NCBI RefSeq assembly: GCF_003231285.1
Contig: NZ_QKNS01000002.1
Location: 124,001 to 188,000, forward strand
Length of the DNA: 64,000 nucleotides
Reading direction: 5' to 3'
Origin: Hymenobacter sediminis
GTDB taxonomy: Bacteria; Bacteroidota; Bacteroidia; Cytophagales; Hymenobacteraceae
Position 1 is the stretch's first letter. Each line of letters starts with the position of its first letter. A model generated the notes under the pieces. It saw nothing but the letters and a program-made list of their open reading frames with translations, searched no databases and was not told the origin of the DNA. This document shows positions 50,782 through 59,213 of this stretch, piece after piece. The position numbers and the translations under genes were made by a program.

Positions 50782-51591
50782 CTAGATGTTGATGGCTTCG
50801 TCGGTAGTGGCGGCGGCCAGGCCGCCTTCGGTTTCGTCGTCCACTTTCTTGGCGGCGCGCACGAGGCTGCTGCTGAAGATGAACTCCTTAAGCTCGGGCA
50901 CCTGGGCGTTCAAGATTTCATCTTTGTTGCCGTCCCACAGTTTCTGGCCTTTGTAAAGGAAGATGATGTGGTCCCCGATTTCAATTACGGAGTTCATATC
51001 GTGGGTTACTACCACGGTCGTGATGCCGTACTCGTGCGTGATTTCGTAGATTAGCTCGTCAATCTTGATGCTGGTGAGTGGGTCGAGGCCGGAGTTGGGC
51101 TCGTCGCAGAACAGGTAAGTGCAGTTGGGCGCAATGGCGCGGGCAATGCCCACGCGCTTTTTCATACCCCCAGAAATTTCCGAAGGCATTTTGGTCCCAG
51201 CATTTTCCAGTCCTACGCGCTTCAGGCAAAACTCTACCCGGTCGCGGCGCTCCTCGCGGGTCATATCGGGAGTGAGCATTTTCAGCGGAAACTCCACGTT
51301 TTCGTGCACTGTCATCGAGTCGAACAGAGCCGAGCCCTGGAAGAGCATCCCGATTTTGCGCCGGATTTCCTGACGAATATTCACCTTGTTGTTTGTGAAC
51401 ACGGTGCCATCGAAAGTGATGCTGCCCAGGTCAGGCTTCATCAGGCCCACAATGCACTGCAGCAGCACCGATTTACCGGTGCCTGAACCGCCAAGCAGCA
51501 AATTGCACTTACCCGTTTCGAAGCGGCAGGTAATGCCTTTGAGTACCTGGTTGCCATCAAAAGATTTTTGAACGTTATGAACTTCAATCAT
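50782..51591 (-). CDS. mlaF: ABC transporter ATPase, MlaF type
   Basis: 269 residues. Walker A is LLGGSGTGKSVLL (about 32-44), the Q-loop is GMLFQGSALFDSMTV, the signature is SGGMKKRVGIARAI, Walker B is YLFCDEPNSGLDP and the H-loop is VVVTHDM. The 'GMLFQ.GALFDS' style text is typical of MlaF/Ttg2A ATPases that power phospholipid transport across the envelope. The permease gene lies immediately upstream on the same strand. The MlaD-type substrate-binding protein is not in the window. Confidence 0.9.
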   Translation of the reverse strand: MIEVHNVQKSFDGNQVLKGITCRFETGKCNLLLGGSGTGKSVLLQCIVGLMKPDLGSITFDGTVFTNNKVNIRQEIRRKIGMLFQGSALFDSMTVHENVEFPLKMLTPDMTREERRDRVEFCLKRVGLENAGTKMPSEISGGMKKRVGIARAIAPNCTYLFCDEPNSGLDPLTSIKIDELIYEITHEYGITTVVVTHDMNSVIEIGDHIIFLYKGQKLWDGNKDEILNAQVPELKEFIFSSSLVRAAKKVDDETEGGLAAATTDEAINI

Positions 51592-51657
51592 CTGCGTAGA
51601 AGCTGAGAGCCGGAAGCCAAGCCCTGAACTTCAGGATTTGACTTCCGGCTTCTTGAA

Positions 51658-52389
51658 TTAGAGAAGAAGAGCGGCCAGCGCGAAGTCGGCAACCAGAATG
51701 GCAATGATGGAGTTGTTCACGGCCGTGGTGCTGGCCGCGCCAACCTCCAGGGCGCCACCCTGGGTGTAAAACCCTTTAAACGACGAAATAGCCGAAACCA
51801 GGAAGGCAAATACTACTGACTTAATAAGGGCGAAGACGATGTTGTAGGGAATAAAATCGGTGCGGATGCCCTCGATGTACTCCTGGGCCGACAGCGCGCC
51901 CGTGAGGGAACCAGCCAGGTAACCACCAATGATGGAAAGCGCCATGGCCAAGATTACCAGCAGCGGAAACATCAGCATAGAGGCCAGAATGCGGGGTAGC
52001 ACCAGGTAAGAGGCGGAGTTGATACCCATTACTTCCAAGGCCGATACCTGCTCCGTAATGCGCATGGTGCCCAGCCCGCCCGCAATGCTGGAGCCTACCT
52101 TACCGGCCAGCACAATGCTGGTAATGGTAGGGGCCAGCTCCAGAATCGTCATTTCGCGCACCATGTAACCGATGGTGCTCTTGGGAATTAGGGGGTTCGT
52201 AAGGTTATACGCAATCTGAACGCAGGTTACAGCCCCAATAAAGGCCGATACAATGGCAACGATGAAGATGGAGTTGATGCCGATGATAACGCACTCATCC
52301 AGCGTGCGTTGCCACAGTACAACTGCCCGTTCTTTCCGCGTGAGCATGCTCTGAAGGAAGAGCAGGAATTCACCGAAGGATTTAACCAT
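51658..52389 (-). CDS. mlaE: ABC transporter permease, MlaE type
   Basis: 243 residues with five or six membrane segments. The MlaE motif set is present: NSIFIVAIVSAFIGAVTCVQ, PTITSIVLAGKVGSSIAGGLGTMRITEQVSALEVMGI and LVLPRILASMLMFPLLV. It partners with the ATPase 66 nt downstream and probably keeps outer-membrane lipid asymmetry. It is divergent from an SDR gene, 102 nt apart. Confidence 0.92.
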   Translation of the reverse strand: MVKSFGEFLLFLQSMLTRKERAVVLWQRTLDECVIIGINSIFIVAIVSAFIGAVTCVQIAYNLTNPLIPKSTIGYMVREMTILELAPTITSIVLAGKVGSSIAGGLGTMRITEQVSALEVMGINSASYLVLPRILASMLMFPLLVILAMALSIIGGYLAGSLTGALSAQEYIEGIRTDFIPYNIVFALIKSVVFAFLVSAISSFKGFYTQGGALEVGAASTTAVNNSIIAILVADFALAALLL

Positions 52390-52491
52390 AAAGAGGAAAA
52401 AGAAAAGAAAAGCGGAAACTTGCGGCGGTAGGCCGCCGGCGGAATGCCGAGCTGACTTGCTTACGTAAAAACCGTTTCAGGAATCAAAGGA

Positions 52492-53202
52492 ATGCAAAAA
52501 AATATCGTTGTTACAGGCGGCACTAAAGGAATTGGTCGGGCCCTGGTGTTGCGCTTTCTGCAGGCCGGCTACCCCGTCATCACCTGCGCCCGCTCAGGGG
52601 CTGACCTGCAGGAGCTGCAAGCTGCTGCTGCGGAGCAAGTTCCGGGCGCCGTACTGCACACACTGCCCGCCGATTTAAGCCAGCGCGAAGAAACCAGCCG
52701 CTTTACAACGTTTGTGCAAAGCCTGGGAGAGGTAGGCGTGCTCATTAACAACACGGGTTCCTTCATTCCAGGCCGCCTGCAAGATGAGCCTCAGGACGGT
52801 TCTCAGCTGCGGAAGATGCTCGATGTAAATTTGTTGAGCGCCTACGATGTAACCCTGGCTTTGCTACCCGGCCTGCTCCGGCAAGGGCAAGGGCACATCT
52901 TCAACATCTGCTCCACGGCCAGCCTGACTGCCTACCCCAATGGGGGCTCTTACGGTATTGCCAAGCACGCTCTGCTGGGCATGACCCGCAACCTGCGCGA
53001 AGAGCTGAAAACCTCTGGCATTCGGGTGACGGCCGTGCTGCCGGGTGCTACCCTCACCGCTAGCTGGGAAGGGGTGGACCTGCCCGCCGAGCGGTTCATC
53101 AAATCTGAGGACGTAGCCGAAGCCATTTTTGCCACCTACAGCCTCTCGCCGCAAGCTGTGGTAGAAGAACTGCTAATCCGGCCCCAACTAGGCGACTTGT
53201 AG
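52492..53202 (+). CDS. Short-chain dehydrogenase/reductase
   Basis: 236 residues with the cofactor motif VTGGTKGIG at 7-15, INNTG near 88 and the active-site SYGIAKHALLG (Tyr-x3-Lys). It is a complete classical SDR. Its text (NLREELKTSGIRVTAVLPGATLTASW) resembles 3-oxoacyl-ACP reductase-like or sepiapterin-reductase-like proteins, but the substrate cannot be named. It is a single gene, divergent from mlaE. Confidence 0.88.
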   Translation: MQKNIVVTGGTKGIGRALVLRFLQAGYPVITCARSGADLQELQAAAAEQVPGAVLHTLPADLSQREETSRFTTFVQSLGEVGVLINNTGSFIPGRLQDEPQDGSQLRKMLDVNLLSAYDVTLALLPGLLRQGQGHIFNICSTASLTAYPNGGSYGIAKHALLGMTRNLREELKTSGIRVTAVLPGATLTASWEGVDLPAERFIKSEDVAEAIFATYSLSPQAVVEELLIRPQLGDL

Positions 53203-53333
53203 CACGTTCCGGCCCGGCGCATCAGGCGTCGGGCCAGTCAATGCTCAAGGCATTTGCATGATATTCGCCTACCCCATGAGCAGGCTTAAACCTGGCCGTG
53301 GGGGTCCGGCCGGCCTAAGAAATGGTTTGTAAC

Positions 53334-53771
53334 CTAATGCGTTGAAGTAGGCCGGCGGATATAAGTGCTGTAGAGGAAATCAAGTAGCATTAGCCAGAAA
53401 CTGATAGCCAACAGCCCCTTGCTATACGGCAGAGCCTCACGCAAACCACTGCCTAGCACGATGCTGAACAAACCCAACGCGACTATCCAACACAGCTTCA
53501 GGTAATCGAGCCGAACTTTGTCTGGCTTTCTTCGAAACCACAGGGCGTAGGTGATAATCAGCAGCAAGCCGCCTCCTAGCAGGATCAGCCTCGCTCCAGT
53601 CAAATGCAGGACGTAGAACATTACGCCCGCGTTGATTCCAAGCAGCGCCAGCAGTATAAAGGAGCTGTAGGTTAGGTTGCGCCGCAGGGTGCTGTGCCAG
53701 AACAGCAGCAAAACGCCCAGCAGCATCAGGCTGATGAGCAGATAGTTCAGCCAGGAGGTAGGTGACGGCAT
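53334..53771 (-). CDS. Small multi-spanning membrane protein of unknown function
   Basis: 145 residues with about five hydrophobic segments (around 8-24, 34-52, 58-76, 90-106 and 118-136) separated by short basic loops. No family was recognised. It follows the DUF2807 lipoprotein gene by 23 nt on the same strand, so the two are likely cotranscribed. Confidence 0.65.
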   Translation of the reverse strand: MPSPTSWLNYLLISLMLLGVLLLFWHSTLRRNLTYSSFILLALLGINAGVMFYVLHLTGARLILLGGGLLLIITYALWFRRKPDKVRLDYLKLCWIVALGLFSIVLGSGLREALPYSKGLLAISFWLMLLDFLYSTYIRRPTSTH

Positions 53772-53794
53772 AGCAATGGTAAAAGGAGGGCTGT

Positions 53795-54574
53795 TTACTC
53801 GCGGGTCAGTTTGCCCTTGCCCGTCACCCGCAGGCTGATATCAGTCGGGGAGCCGCGGTAGTACACCGTGCCAGCCCCGGCGTGGTTGCCGGTAAGCAGG
53901 CGGGTAGGAGCACAGTGACTTTTCCCGTTGCTATCGGCGTTGGTTTGGAGGTAGAGGTCCTGGAGTGTCAGGTCCGGGGCATATAAGCTGCCATTGCCGC
54001 CAATGGTGTGGTGCAGTTCCTGGGTGGTGCCGCTGAGGTAGATGTCGCCTAGCTCATACTGGCTCATGCCTAGGTAACGGCTATTCAATGTCAGGTGGTA
54101 GTCCCCGGATCCGATGAGGTGGGCAAAAAGGGTATCGGCCTTGAAAGTGCCCTGCGTTTGAATATCGGCTTGCCCACGTAAAAACATGTCGGTGAGGCGC
54201 GGGGTGTGCAGGGTTACTTCGCGAGGAGTATTGTAGCGGCGCACCCAGTTGCAGCGGCTGGTGTTGCGGATAATCAGGTGGCCATTCTGCACCTCCAGCC
54301 GGATGTCTTCCTGCAGGTTTTTACCGGCTCGCACTTCGGCATACGTTTCCGAGTCCTGCACCAGGGTCACGCGCACATTGTCGTTGGTGGTTAGCACGCG
54401 GAAGGGGGGTAGGGGGCGCCGCTCCGTCACGATGCTACCCGTGCTGGTGAAGCACCCGGCCTCATTTTCTTTCTGACAGGCAGATAATGTGAGGCTTACT
54501 GCCACTCCGGCCGCCACGGCACGTAAAAGCCGCCAGGGGGCGCTAACTTGCGCCCAACTTTCAAACCAAGACAT
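53795..54574 (-). CDS. DUF2807 (head GIN domain) lipoprotein
   Basis: 259 residues from the ATG at 54574. A lipobox LTLSAC ends near residue 34. The right-handed beta-helix-like putative auto-transporter adhesin domain (DUF2807) covers about 60-255, with repeating SGSGDYHLTLNS-like text, here LIGSGDYHLTLNS and IGGNGSLYAPDLT. These proteins are outer-surface or periplasmic lipoproteins of unknown role in Bacteroidota. Its start codon is only 10 nt from the divergent SDR start, so the promoters must overlap the opposite gene. Confidence 0.82.
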   Translation of the reverse strand: MSWFESWAQVSAPWRLLRAVAAGVAVSLTLSACQKENEAGCFTSTGSIVTERRPLPPFRVLTTNDNVRVTLVQDSETYAEVRAGKNLQEDIRLEVQNGHLIIRNTSRCNWVRRYNTPREVTLHTPRLTDMFLRGQADIQTQGTFKADTLFAHLIGSGDYHLTLNSRYLGMSQYELGDIYLSGTTQELHHTIGGNGSLYAPDLTLQDLYLQTNADSNGKSHCAPTRLLTGNHAGAGTVYYRGSPTDISLRVTGKGKLTRE

Positions 54575-54584
54575 CACAACAGCT

Positions 54585-55277
54585 ATGGACCTAAGCGGCA
54601 AGGTAGCCATTATCACAGGTGTCAGCAAAGGAATTGGGCTGGCCACGGCCGAGGCGCTGCTGGCGCGCGGAGCGGTGGTAGCAGGTTGGGGCCGCACTGC
54701 CCCGGAAGGCCTACGGCATGAGCGGTTCCAGTTTTTCGAGTGCGACATCCGCAATGAAATTGCCGTGCAGGAAGCCTTCATGAACACGCAGCGCGAGCTG
54801 GGCCAGGAGATTCAGGTGCTAGTCAATAATGCGGGGATTGGCAATTTCGGCCCTGTCGATGGCTTTTCTTCCGACGACTGGCACGCCATGTTTGACACCA
54901 ACGTGCACGGGTTGTTCTATTGCACGAAAGCGGCACTGCCCCAGATGAAAAATCAGCGCGAAGGCCACATCATCAACGTGGCTTCGTTGGCCGGCACGGC
55001 CGGCTCGGCTAACCTGGCGGGGTATTGCGCCACCAAATATGCGGTGCGTGGCTTTTCCGACGCGCTGTTCAAGGAAGTGCGTCCCGATGGGGTGCGGGTA
55101 ACCTGCATAATGCCAGGCTCAGTGGAAACCAACTTCAACGGGGCTACCCCCGGCCAGGAGCCCGATCCGCACAAGATGCAACCCGAAGACATTGCCGCCG
55201 CCATTGTTCACGCGCTGGAGGCCCCACAAACCGTCATGATTTCGGAGCTGCAAATGCGGCCCACCCAACCGAAATAA
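54585..55277 (+). CDS. Short-chain dehydrogenase/reductase
   Basis: 230 residues. The nucleotide-binding motif is ITGVSKGIG (about 9-17), NNAG is near 85 and the catalytic GYCATKYAVRG supplies Tyr and Lys. It is a complete classical SDR similar to general 3-ketoacyl reductase-like proteins; no substrate can be named. The ATG at 54585 (MDLSGK) is chosen for the standard SDR opening. Repeat R7 and gldA follow. Confidence 0.88.
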   Translation: MDLSGKVAIITGVSKGIGLATAEALLARGAVVAGWGRTAPEGLRHERFQFFECDIRNEIAVQEAFMNTQRELGQEIQVLVNNAGIGNFGPVDGFSSDDWHAMFDTNVHGLFYCTKAALPQMKNQREGHIINVASLAGTAGSANLAGYCATKYAVRGFSDALFKEVRPDGVRVTCIMPGSVETNFNGATPGQEPDPHKMQPEDIAAAIVHALEAPQTVMISELQMRPTQPK

Positions 55278-55281
55278 GCAA

Positions 55282-55381
55282 GTAGCGCGAAGCATAGGCT
55301 TCGCGCTCTGCAGAACGAAAGAAGACACTTTCATTCACGGATTACCGTTCAACGATGCGCGAAGCGGAAGCTCCGCGCTAC
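55282..55381. repeat. Double-hairpin intergenic repeat R7
   Basis: Two hairpins bracket the element. The left is AGCGCGAAGC-ATAG-GCTTCGCGCT (55284-55307). The right is GCGCGAAGCGGAAGCTCCGCGC, one mismatch. The ends GTAGCGCGAAGC and GCTCCGCGCTAC are inverted copies of each other with one mismatch. It differs in sequence from the GTCAT...ATGAC family. It ends 5 nt before the gldA start. Confidence 0.65.
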
Positions 55382-55386
55382 ACCAT

Positions 55387-56295
55387 ATGGTAGAAGTTCA
55401 GCAGCTTACCAAAACCTTCGGCACCCAGGCGGCCGTGAACAATATCAGCTTCACGGCGGGCAAGGGCGAAATCCTGGGCTTTCTGGGGCCGAACGGGGCA
55501 GGAAAATCCACGACCATGAAGATTGCCACTGGCTACCTACCCCCCTCGGCGGGCACAGTAGTGGTAGATGGCTTCGATGTGCAGACGGCCCCTCTGGAAG
55601 TGCGCCGCCGCGTGGGCTACCTGCCGGAGCATAACCCGCTTTACCTGGACATGTACGTGCACGAGTACCTGGAATTCATCGGCTCAGTGCACGGCCTGAA
55701 GGGGAGCCAGCGTCGGCAGCGGGTGCAGCAGATGGTGGAGCGGGTGGGGCTGGGCCGCGAGCAGAACAAGCAGATTGGTGCCCTCTCCAAGGGCTACCGC
55801 CAGCGCGTGGGCTTGGCGCAGGCTCTTATTCATGACCCCGGTGTGCTCATCCTCGACGAGCCGACCACTGGTCTCGACCCCAACCAGATTGGCGAAATCC
55901 GCAACCTGATTCGGGAGCTGGGCCAGGACAAAACGGTCATTTTCTCTACGCACATTCTGCCCGAAGTGGCGGCCCTCTGCAGCCGGGCCGTCATTATTAA
56001 CCGTGGGCAACTGGTGGCCGACTCGCCGGTAGCGGAGCTGGGCGCCCGCGCCGCCGGCGAAACCATCATCCGCGCCGAGTTTGAGCAACCCATTGACCTG
56101 GCCCCACTGAGGGCGTTGCCGGGTATCAATAGGGTAGAGGCAGAAGCAGGCAACATCTACCGCATTCAGGCCAAAGGCGGCACCGATCAGCGTGGGGCTA
56201 TTTCCCGGCTGGCGGCTCAGCAAGGCTGGGTGCTACTGGGGCTGCGGCAGGAAGAACAGAGCCTGGAGCAGGTGTTCCAGTCACTGACCAGATAA
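55387..56295 (+). CDS. gldA: Gliding-motility ABC transporter ATPase GldA
   Basis: 302 residues. Walker A GPNGAGKST is at 34-42, followed by GYLPEHNPLYLDMYV, the signature LSKGYRQRVGLAQAL and Walker B LILDEPTTGLDP. A C-terminal extension of about 80 residues is typical of GldA. It is the ATPase of the GldA-GldF-GldG complex, needed for gliding in Flavobacterium. Here it directly precedes gldF and gldG, with palindrome R5 in between. Confidence 0.9.
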   Translation: MVEVQQLTKTFGTQAAVNNISFTAGKGEILGFLGPNGAGKSTTMKIATGYLPPSAGTVVVDGFDVQTAPLEVRRRVGYLPEHNPLYLDMYVHEYLEFIGSVHGLKGSQRRQRVQQMVERVGLGREQNKQIGALSKGYRQRVGLAQALIHDPGVLILDEPTTGLDPNQIGEIRNLIRELGQDKTVIFSTHILPEVAALCSRAVIINRGQLVADSPVAELGARAAGETIIRAEFEQPIDLAPLRALPGINRVEAEAGNIYRIQAKGGTDQRGAISRLAAQQGWVLLGLRQEEQSLEQVFQSLTR

Positions 56296-56316
56296 ATGGG
56301 CCTCAATTAACAGGCC

Positions 56317-56409
56317 GTCATTCCGAGCTGGTCGAGGAATCTCGCGTGCTGACGTTTCAACACTAATCAGGCATCAGCACGCGAGATTCCTCGACCAGCT
56401 CGGAATGAC
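56317..56409. repeat. Palindromic intergenic repeat, copy R5
   Basis: GTCATTCCGAGC to GCTCGGAATGAC with inner arms CTGGTCGAGGAATCTCGCGT and complement. Its right-hand 38 nt are identical to those of R4 at 10449-10542. It lies between gldA and gldF, within a likely operon. Confidence 0.85.
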
Positions 56410-56448
56410 CAACGAATTATTTAACCAGCGCATCACCTTAGTACCCGA

Positions 56449-57174
56449 ATGCTGACTATTCTTCGCAAAGAATTTAACTCCTTTCTTAACTCGCCGGTGG
56501 CTTACGTGGTCATTGGCGTGTTTCTGGTGGCTACCGGGCTGTTTGTATGGGTGTTCCCTGATAGCTCGGTGCTGGACTATGGCTATGCCGATCTGCAGAC
56601 GCTGTTCAATATGGCCCCCTGGATTTTTCTATTCCTGATTCCGGCTCTTACCATGCGCACCTTTGCCGAGGAGAAGAAGGCCGGTACTATGGAGCTGCTG
56701 CTCACGCGCCCCCTTACCGATGGGCAGATTATCGGCGGAAAGTACTTGGCCTGCCTGCTGCTGGCGCTGTTGGCCCTGTTGCCCACGCTGCTCTACTACT
56801 ACTCGGTGTACCAGCTGGGTAACCCCCAAGGCAACATCGACTCGGCGGCTACCGTGGGCTCCTACCTAGGCCTAACCTTGCTGGCAGCCGTATTTGCCGC
56901 CATTGGCGTGTTTGCTTCGGCTCTTACCCGCGACCAGATTATTGCCTTTCTGGTGGCTGTGGTGGGCTGCTTTCTGGTGTATTCAGGATTCGATTCGTTG
57001 GCTTCGGTGTTCGATGGCGCCCCGGCTTACTACATTGGGCAGCTAGGCATTGCGGCGCACTACCGCGACATCAGCAAGGGCCTCATCGACTCCCGCGACC
57101 TGCTCTACTTCGGTAGCCTGATTGTGGGGCTGCTGCTGGGCACCCGCCTGGTGCTGCAAAGCCGCAACTGGTAA
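56449..57174 (+). CDS. gldF: Gliding-motility ABC transporter permease GldF
   Basis: 241 residues with six membrane segments of the ABC-2 type. The opening MLTILRKEFNSFLNSPVAYVVIGVFL and the AEEKKAGTMELLLTRPLTDGQIIGGKYLA segment are characteristic of GldF. It forms the transmembrane part with GldG. gldG begins 75 nt downstream. Palindrome R5 separates it from gldA. Confidence 0.93.
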   Translation: MLTILRKEFNSFLNSPVAYVVIGVFLVATGLFVWVFPDSSVLDYGYADLQTLFNMAPWIFLFLIPALTMRTFAEEKKAGTMELLLTRPLTDGQIIGGKYLACLLLALLALLPTLLYYYSVYQLGNPQGNIDSAATVGSYLGLTLLAAVFAAIGVFASALTRDQIIAFLVAVVGCFLVYSGFDSLASVFDGAPAYYIGQLGIAAHYRDISKGLIDSRDLLYFGSLIVGLLLGTRLVLQSRNW

Positions 57175-57249
57175 TCCTTTCCCTACCCCCTCATTCGGTC
57201 CCAAACCGGGCGCTGAATCCTACTTATCTGATCTGCAATCTGCCACTTT

Positions 57250-58968
57250 ATGGCTTCACCTGCTCCCGAATCTACTACCCCGGTAACTACCCGCAAACGC
57301 CGCGACCTGACGCGTTTTGGGGTGGCTGTGCTCGGGCTGCTGCTGCTCAACTTCCTGGGCGGGCTGTTTTTCTTCCGGCTCGATCTGACGGAGGAAAAGC
57401 GCTACACCATGGCGGGAGCTACCAAGCAATTGCTGGAAAACCTGAAGCAGCCCGTAACCGTGACGGTGTATTTGGAAGGCGACTTCCCGCCTGCCTTTCG
57501 ACGCTTGCAGCAGTCGGTGCGCGAAACTCTGAATGAAATGCAGGTGTACGGCGGGGCTAATCTGCACTACGTGTTTGTGGACCCCTCGGCCGCCGGCACC
57601 GAAAAGGCCCGCAACGAGTACTATACTACGTTGCTCAAGAAGGGCCTGCGCCCTACTAACCTCGGGGCCAACGAAAACGGCAAGCGGGTCGAGAAAATCA
57701 TTTTCCCGTGGGCTACGGTGGCGGCCGGGGGCAAAGAGCAGCAGGTGCTCCTGCTGCGCGGCAACCAAGCGGCCCCCTCCGATGTGCGCCTCAACCAAAG
57801 CATAGAAGGGCTGGAGTATGAGCTGGCCAGCGCCATCCGTAAGCTCAACCCCGGCCAGCGCAAGCGCATTGGAGTGCTGGAAGGCCACGGCGAATTGTCG
57901 AACCAGGAAGCCGGCGACCTGATTGGCTCCCTGCAGCAGTTCTACGACGTATTTCGGGTAAACCTGAACCAGGCCCGCCCTCAGGACCTGAAAACCCTCA
58001 GCGCCATTATTGTAGCCAAGCCCGCTACGGCTTACTCCGAGCCCGAGAAGTTCAAGCTCGATCAGTTCATCACCCAGGGCGGCAACGCGCTGTTCTTCGT
58101 GGATGCCATGCGCGTGAACCTCGACAGCGCCAACCGGGGCGGCATGCTCTCGTTTCCGCTGCAGTTGGGCCTGGAGGATATGCTGTTCAAATACGGTGTG
58201 CGCGTGAACCCCGATCTGCTCCTGGACCTTAACTCCGGCGTTATTCCCCTCGTGACGGGTAGCCTCGGCGACAAGCCCAAGGTAGAGCCCATGCCTTGGC
58301 AGTTCTACCCCCTTATCAACAACTTCAGTCAGCACCCCGTCACGCGTAACCTCGATGCAGTGTACACCAAGTTCGTGAGCAGCATTGATACGGTGAAGGC
58401 CGTGGGCATCCGCAAAACGCCGCTGCTATTCACCTCGCGCTACTCCCGGGTGCTACCTGCCCCCGTGCCCGTTAACCTCAACGACGCCCGCCTGGAGCCC
58501 AACCCCAAGCTGTACACTGCGCAGTTTAAGCCGGTGGGCTACCTGCTGGAAGGGCAGTTCCGGTCCTTGTTTGCCAACCGTGCCGAGCCGGGTACTACCC
58601 GCTTCCAGCCCGCAACCTCACCCCAGGCCCGTCCGGCCAAGGTGCTGGTTATTTCCGATGGCGACTTTGTGCGCAACGACGTGGACCCCAAAACCGGCCG
58701 GCCCTTCCGCCTGGGCTTCGACCGCCTCGCTAACACCGAGTTTGCCAACCGCGAACTGGTCCTGAACGCCGTAGACTACATGCTCGACGAGTCGGGCCTG
58801 ATTGCCGTGCGTGGCAAGCAGATTACCCTGCGCCCCCTGGACAAGCTGCGCGCCATTGCCGAGCGCCGTCAGTGGCAGCTGCTAAACCTGGCGGCTCCGC
58901 TGGTACTGCTGGGCCTGTTCGGACTGGTGCGCGCTTGGCGCCGGAAGCGTCGTTACGCTTCTTTTTAA
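57250..58968 (+). CDS. gldG: Gliding-motility transporter substrate-binding subunit GldG
   Basis: 572 residues with one N-terminal membrane helix (about 25-45), a large periplasmic part and one C-terminal helix (about 540-558). GldG text includes FRLDLTEEKRYTMAGATKQLL, RKRIGVLEGHGEL and VVAKPATAYSEPEKFKLDQFI-like segments. It works with GldF and GldA in gliding-linked transport. It ends the cluster and is followed by palindrome R6. Confidence 0.93.
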   Translation: MASPAPESTTPVTTRKRRDLTRFGVAVLGLLLLNFLGGLFFFRLDLTEEKRYTMAGATKQLLENLKQPVTVTVYLEGDFPPAFRRLQQSVRETLNEMQVYGGANLHYVFVDPSAAGTEKARNEYYTTLLKKGLRPTNLGANENGKRVEKIIFPWATVAAGGKEQQVLLLRGNQAAPSDVRLNQSIEGLEYELASAIRKLNPGQRKRIGVLEGHGELSNQEAGDLIGSLQQFYDVFRVNLNQARPQDLKTLSAIIVAKPATAYSEPEKFKLDQFITQGGNALFFVDAMRVNLDSANRGGMLSFPLQLGLEDMLFKYGVRVNPDLLLDLNSGVIPLVTGSLGDKPKVEPMPWQFYPLINNFSQHPVTRNLDAVYTKFVSSIDTVKAVGIRKTPLLFTSRYSRVLPAPVPVNLNDARLEPNPKLYTAQFKPVGYLLEGQFRSLFANRAEPGTTRFQPATSPQARPAKVLVISDGDFVRNDVDPKTGRPFRLGFDRLANTEFANRELVLNAVDYMLDESGLIAVRGKQITLRPLDKLRAIAERRQWQLLNLAAPLVLLGLFGLVRAWRRKRRYASF

Positions 58969-59001
58969 GCACTTTCATAATCTGCGGAAAGCTCACAGAG
59001 T

Positions 59002-59080
59002 TGTCCTTCCGGATAGCGCTGAGAATTAGGGGTAGGACTAATGTTCATTCTCCCATTTTCTCGCGCTATCCGGAAGGACA
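59002..59080. repeat. Palindromic element R6 after gldG
   Basis: TGTCCTTCCGGATAGCGC (59002-59019) and its exact complement (59063-59080) with a smaller GAGAAT/ATTCTC stem inside. Ends TGTC/GACA resemble those of R1-R5 but the arm sequence differs. A lone matching arm is seen near 20238 (GCTCGGAAGGACA). It may also end the gld transcript. Confidence 0.7.
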
Positions 59081-59186
59081 CTTTTGTTCAAGGGCTTGTC
59101 TTGATGCTTTGCGGTAGGGTCGAGCTTACCCTGAAGCGCTGCCAGCATTGGATAGGAGGGTACAGAAGAAGTGTCTGCTATTAGGG

Positions 59187-59194
59187 TATCTTTG
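59187..59194 (+). promoter_or_regulatory. Promoter-like -7 box before kaiC
   Basis: TATCTTTG matches TAnnTTTG exactly and ends 19 nt before the kaiC ATG. No clear TTTG was found 19-21 nt upstream. The rest of 59081-59213 shows nothing else. Confidence 0.5.
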
Positions 59195-59213
59195 TTGGAA
59201 ACGCTAGTGTTAT

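Noticed and set aside
57256..58335. 359-codon frame antisense to gldG
   Set aside because: It is inside gldG, which has clear family text and operon context.
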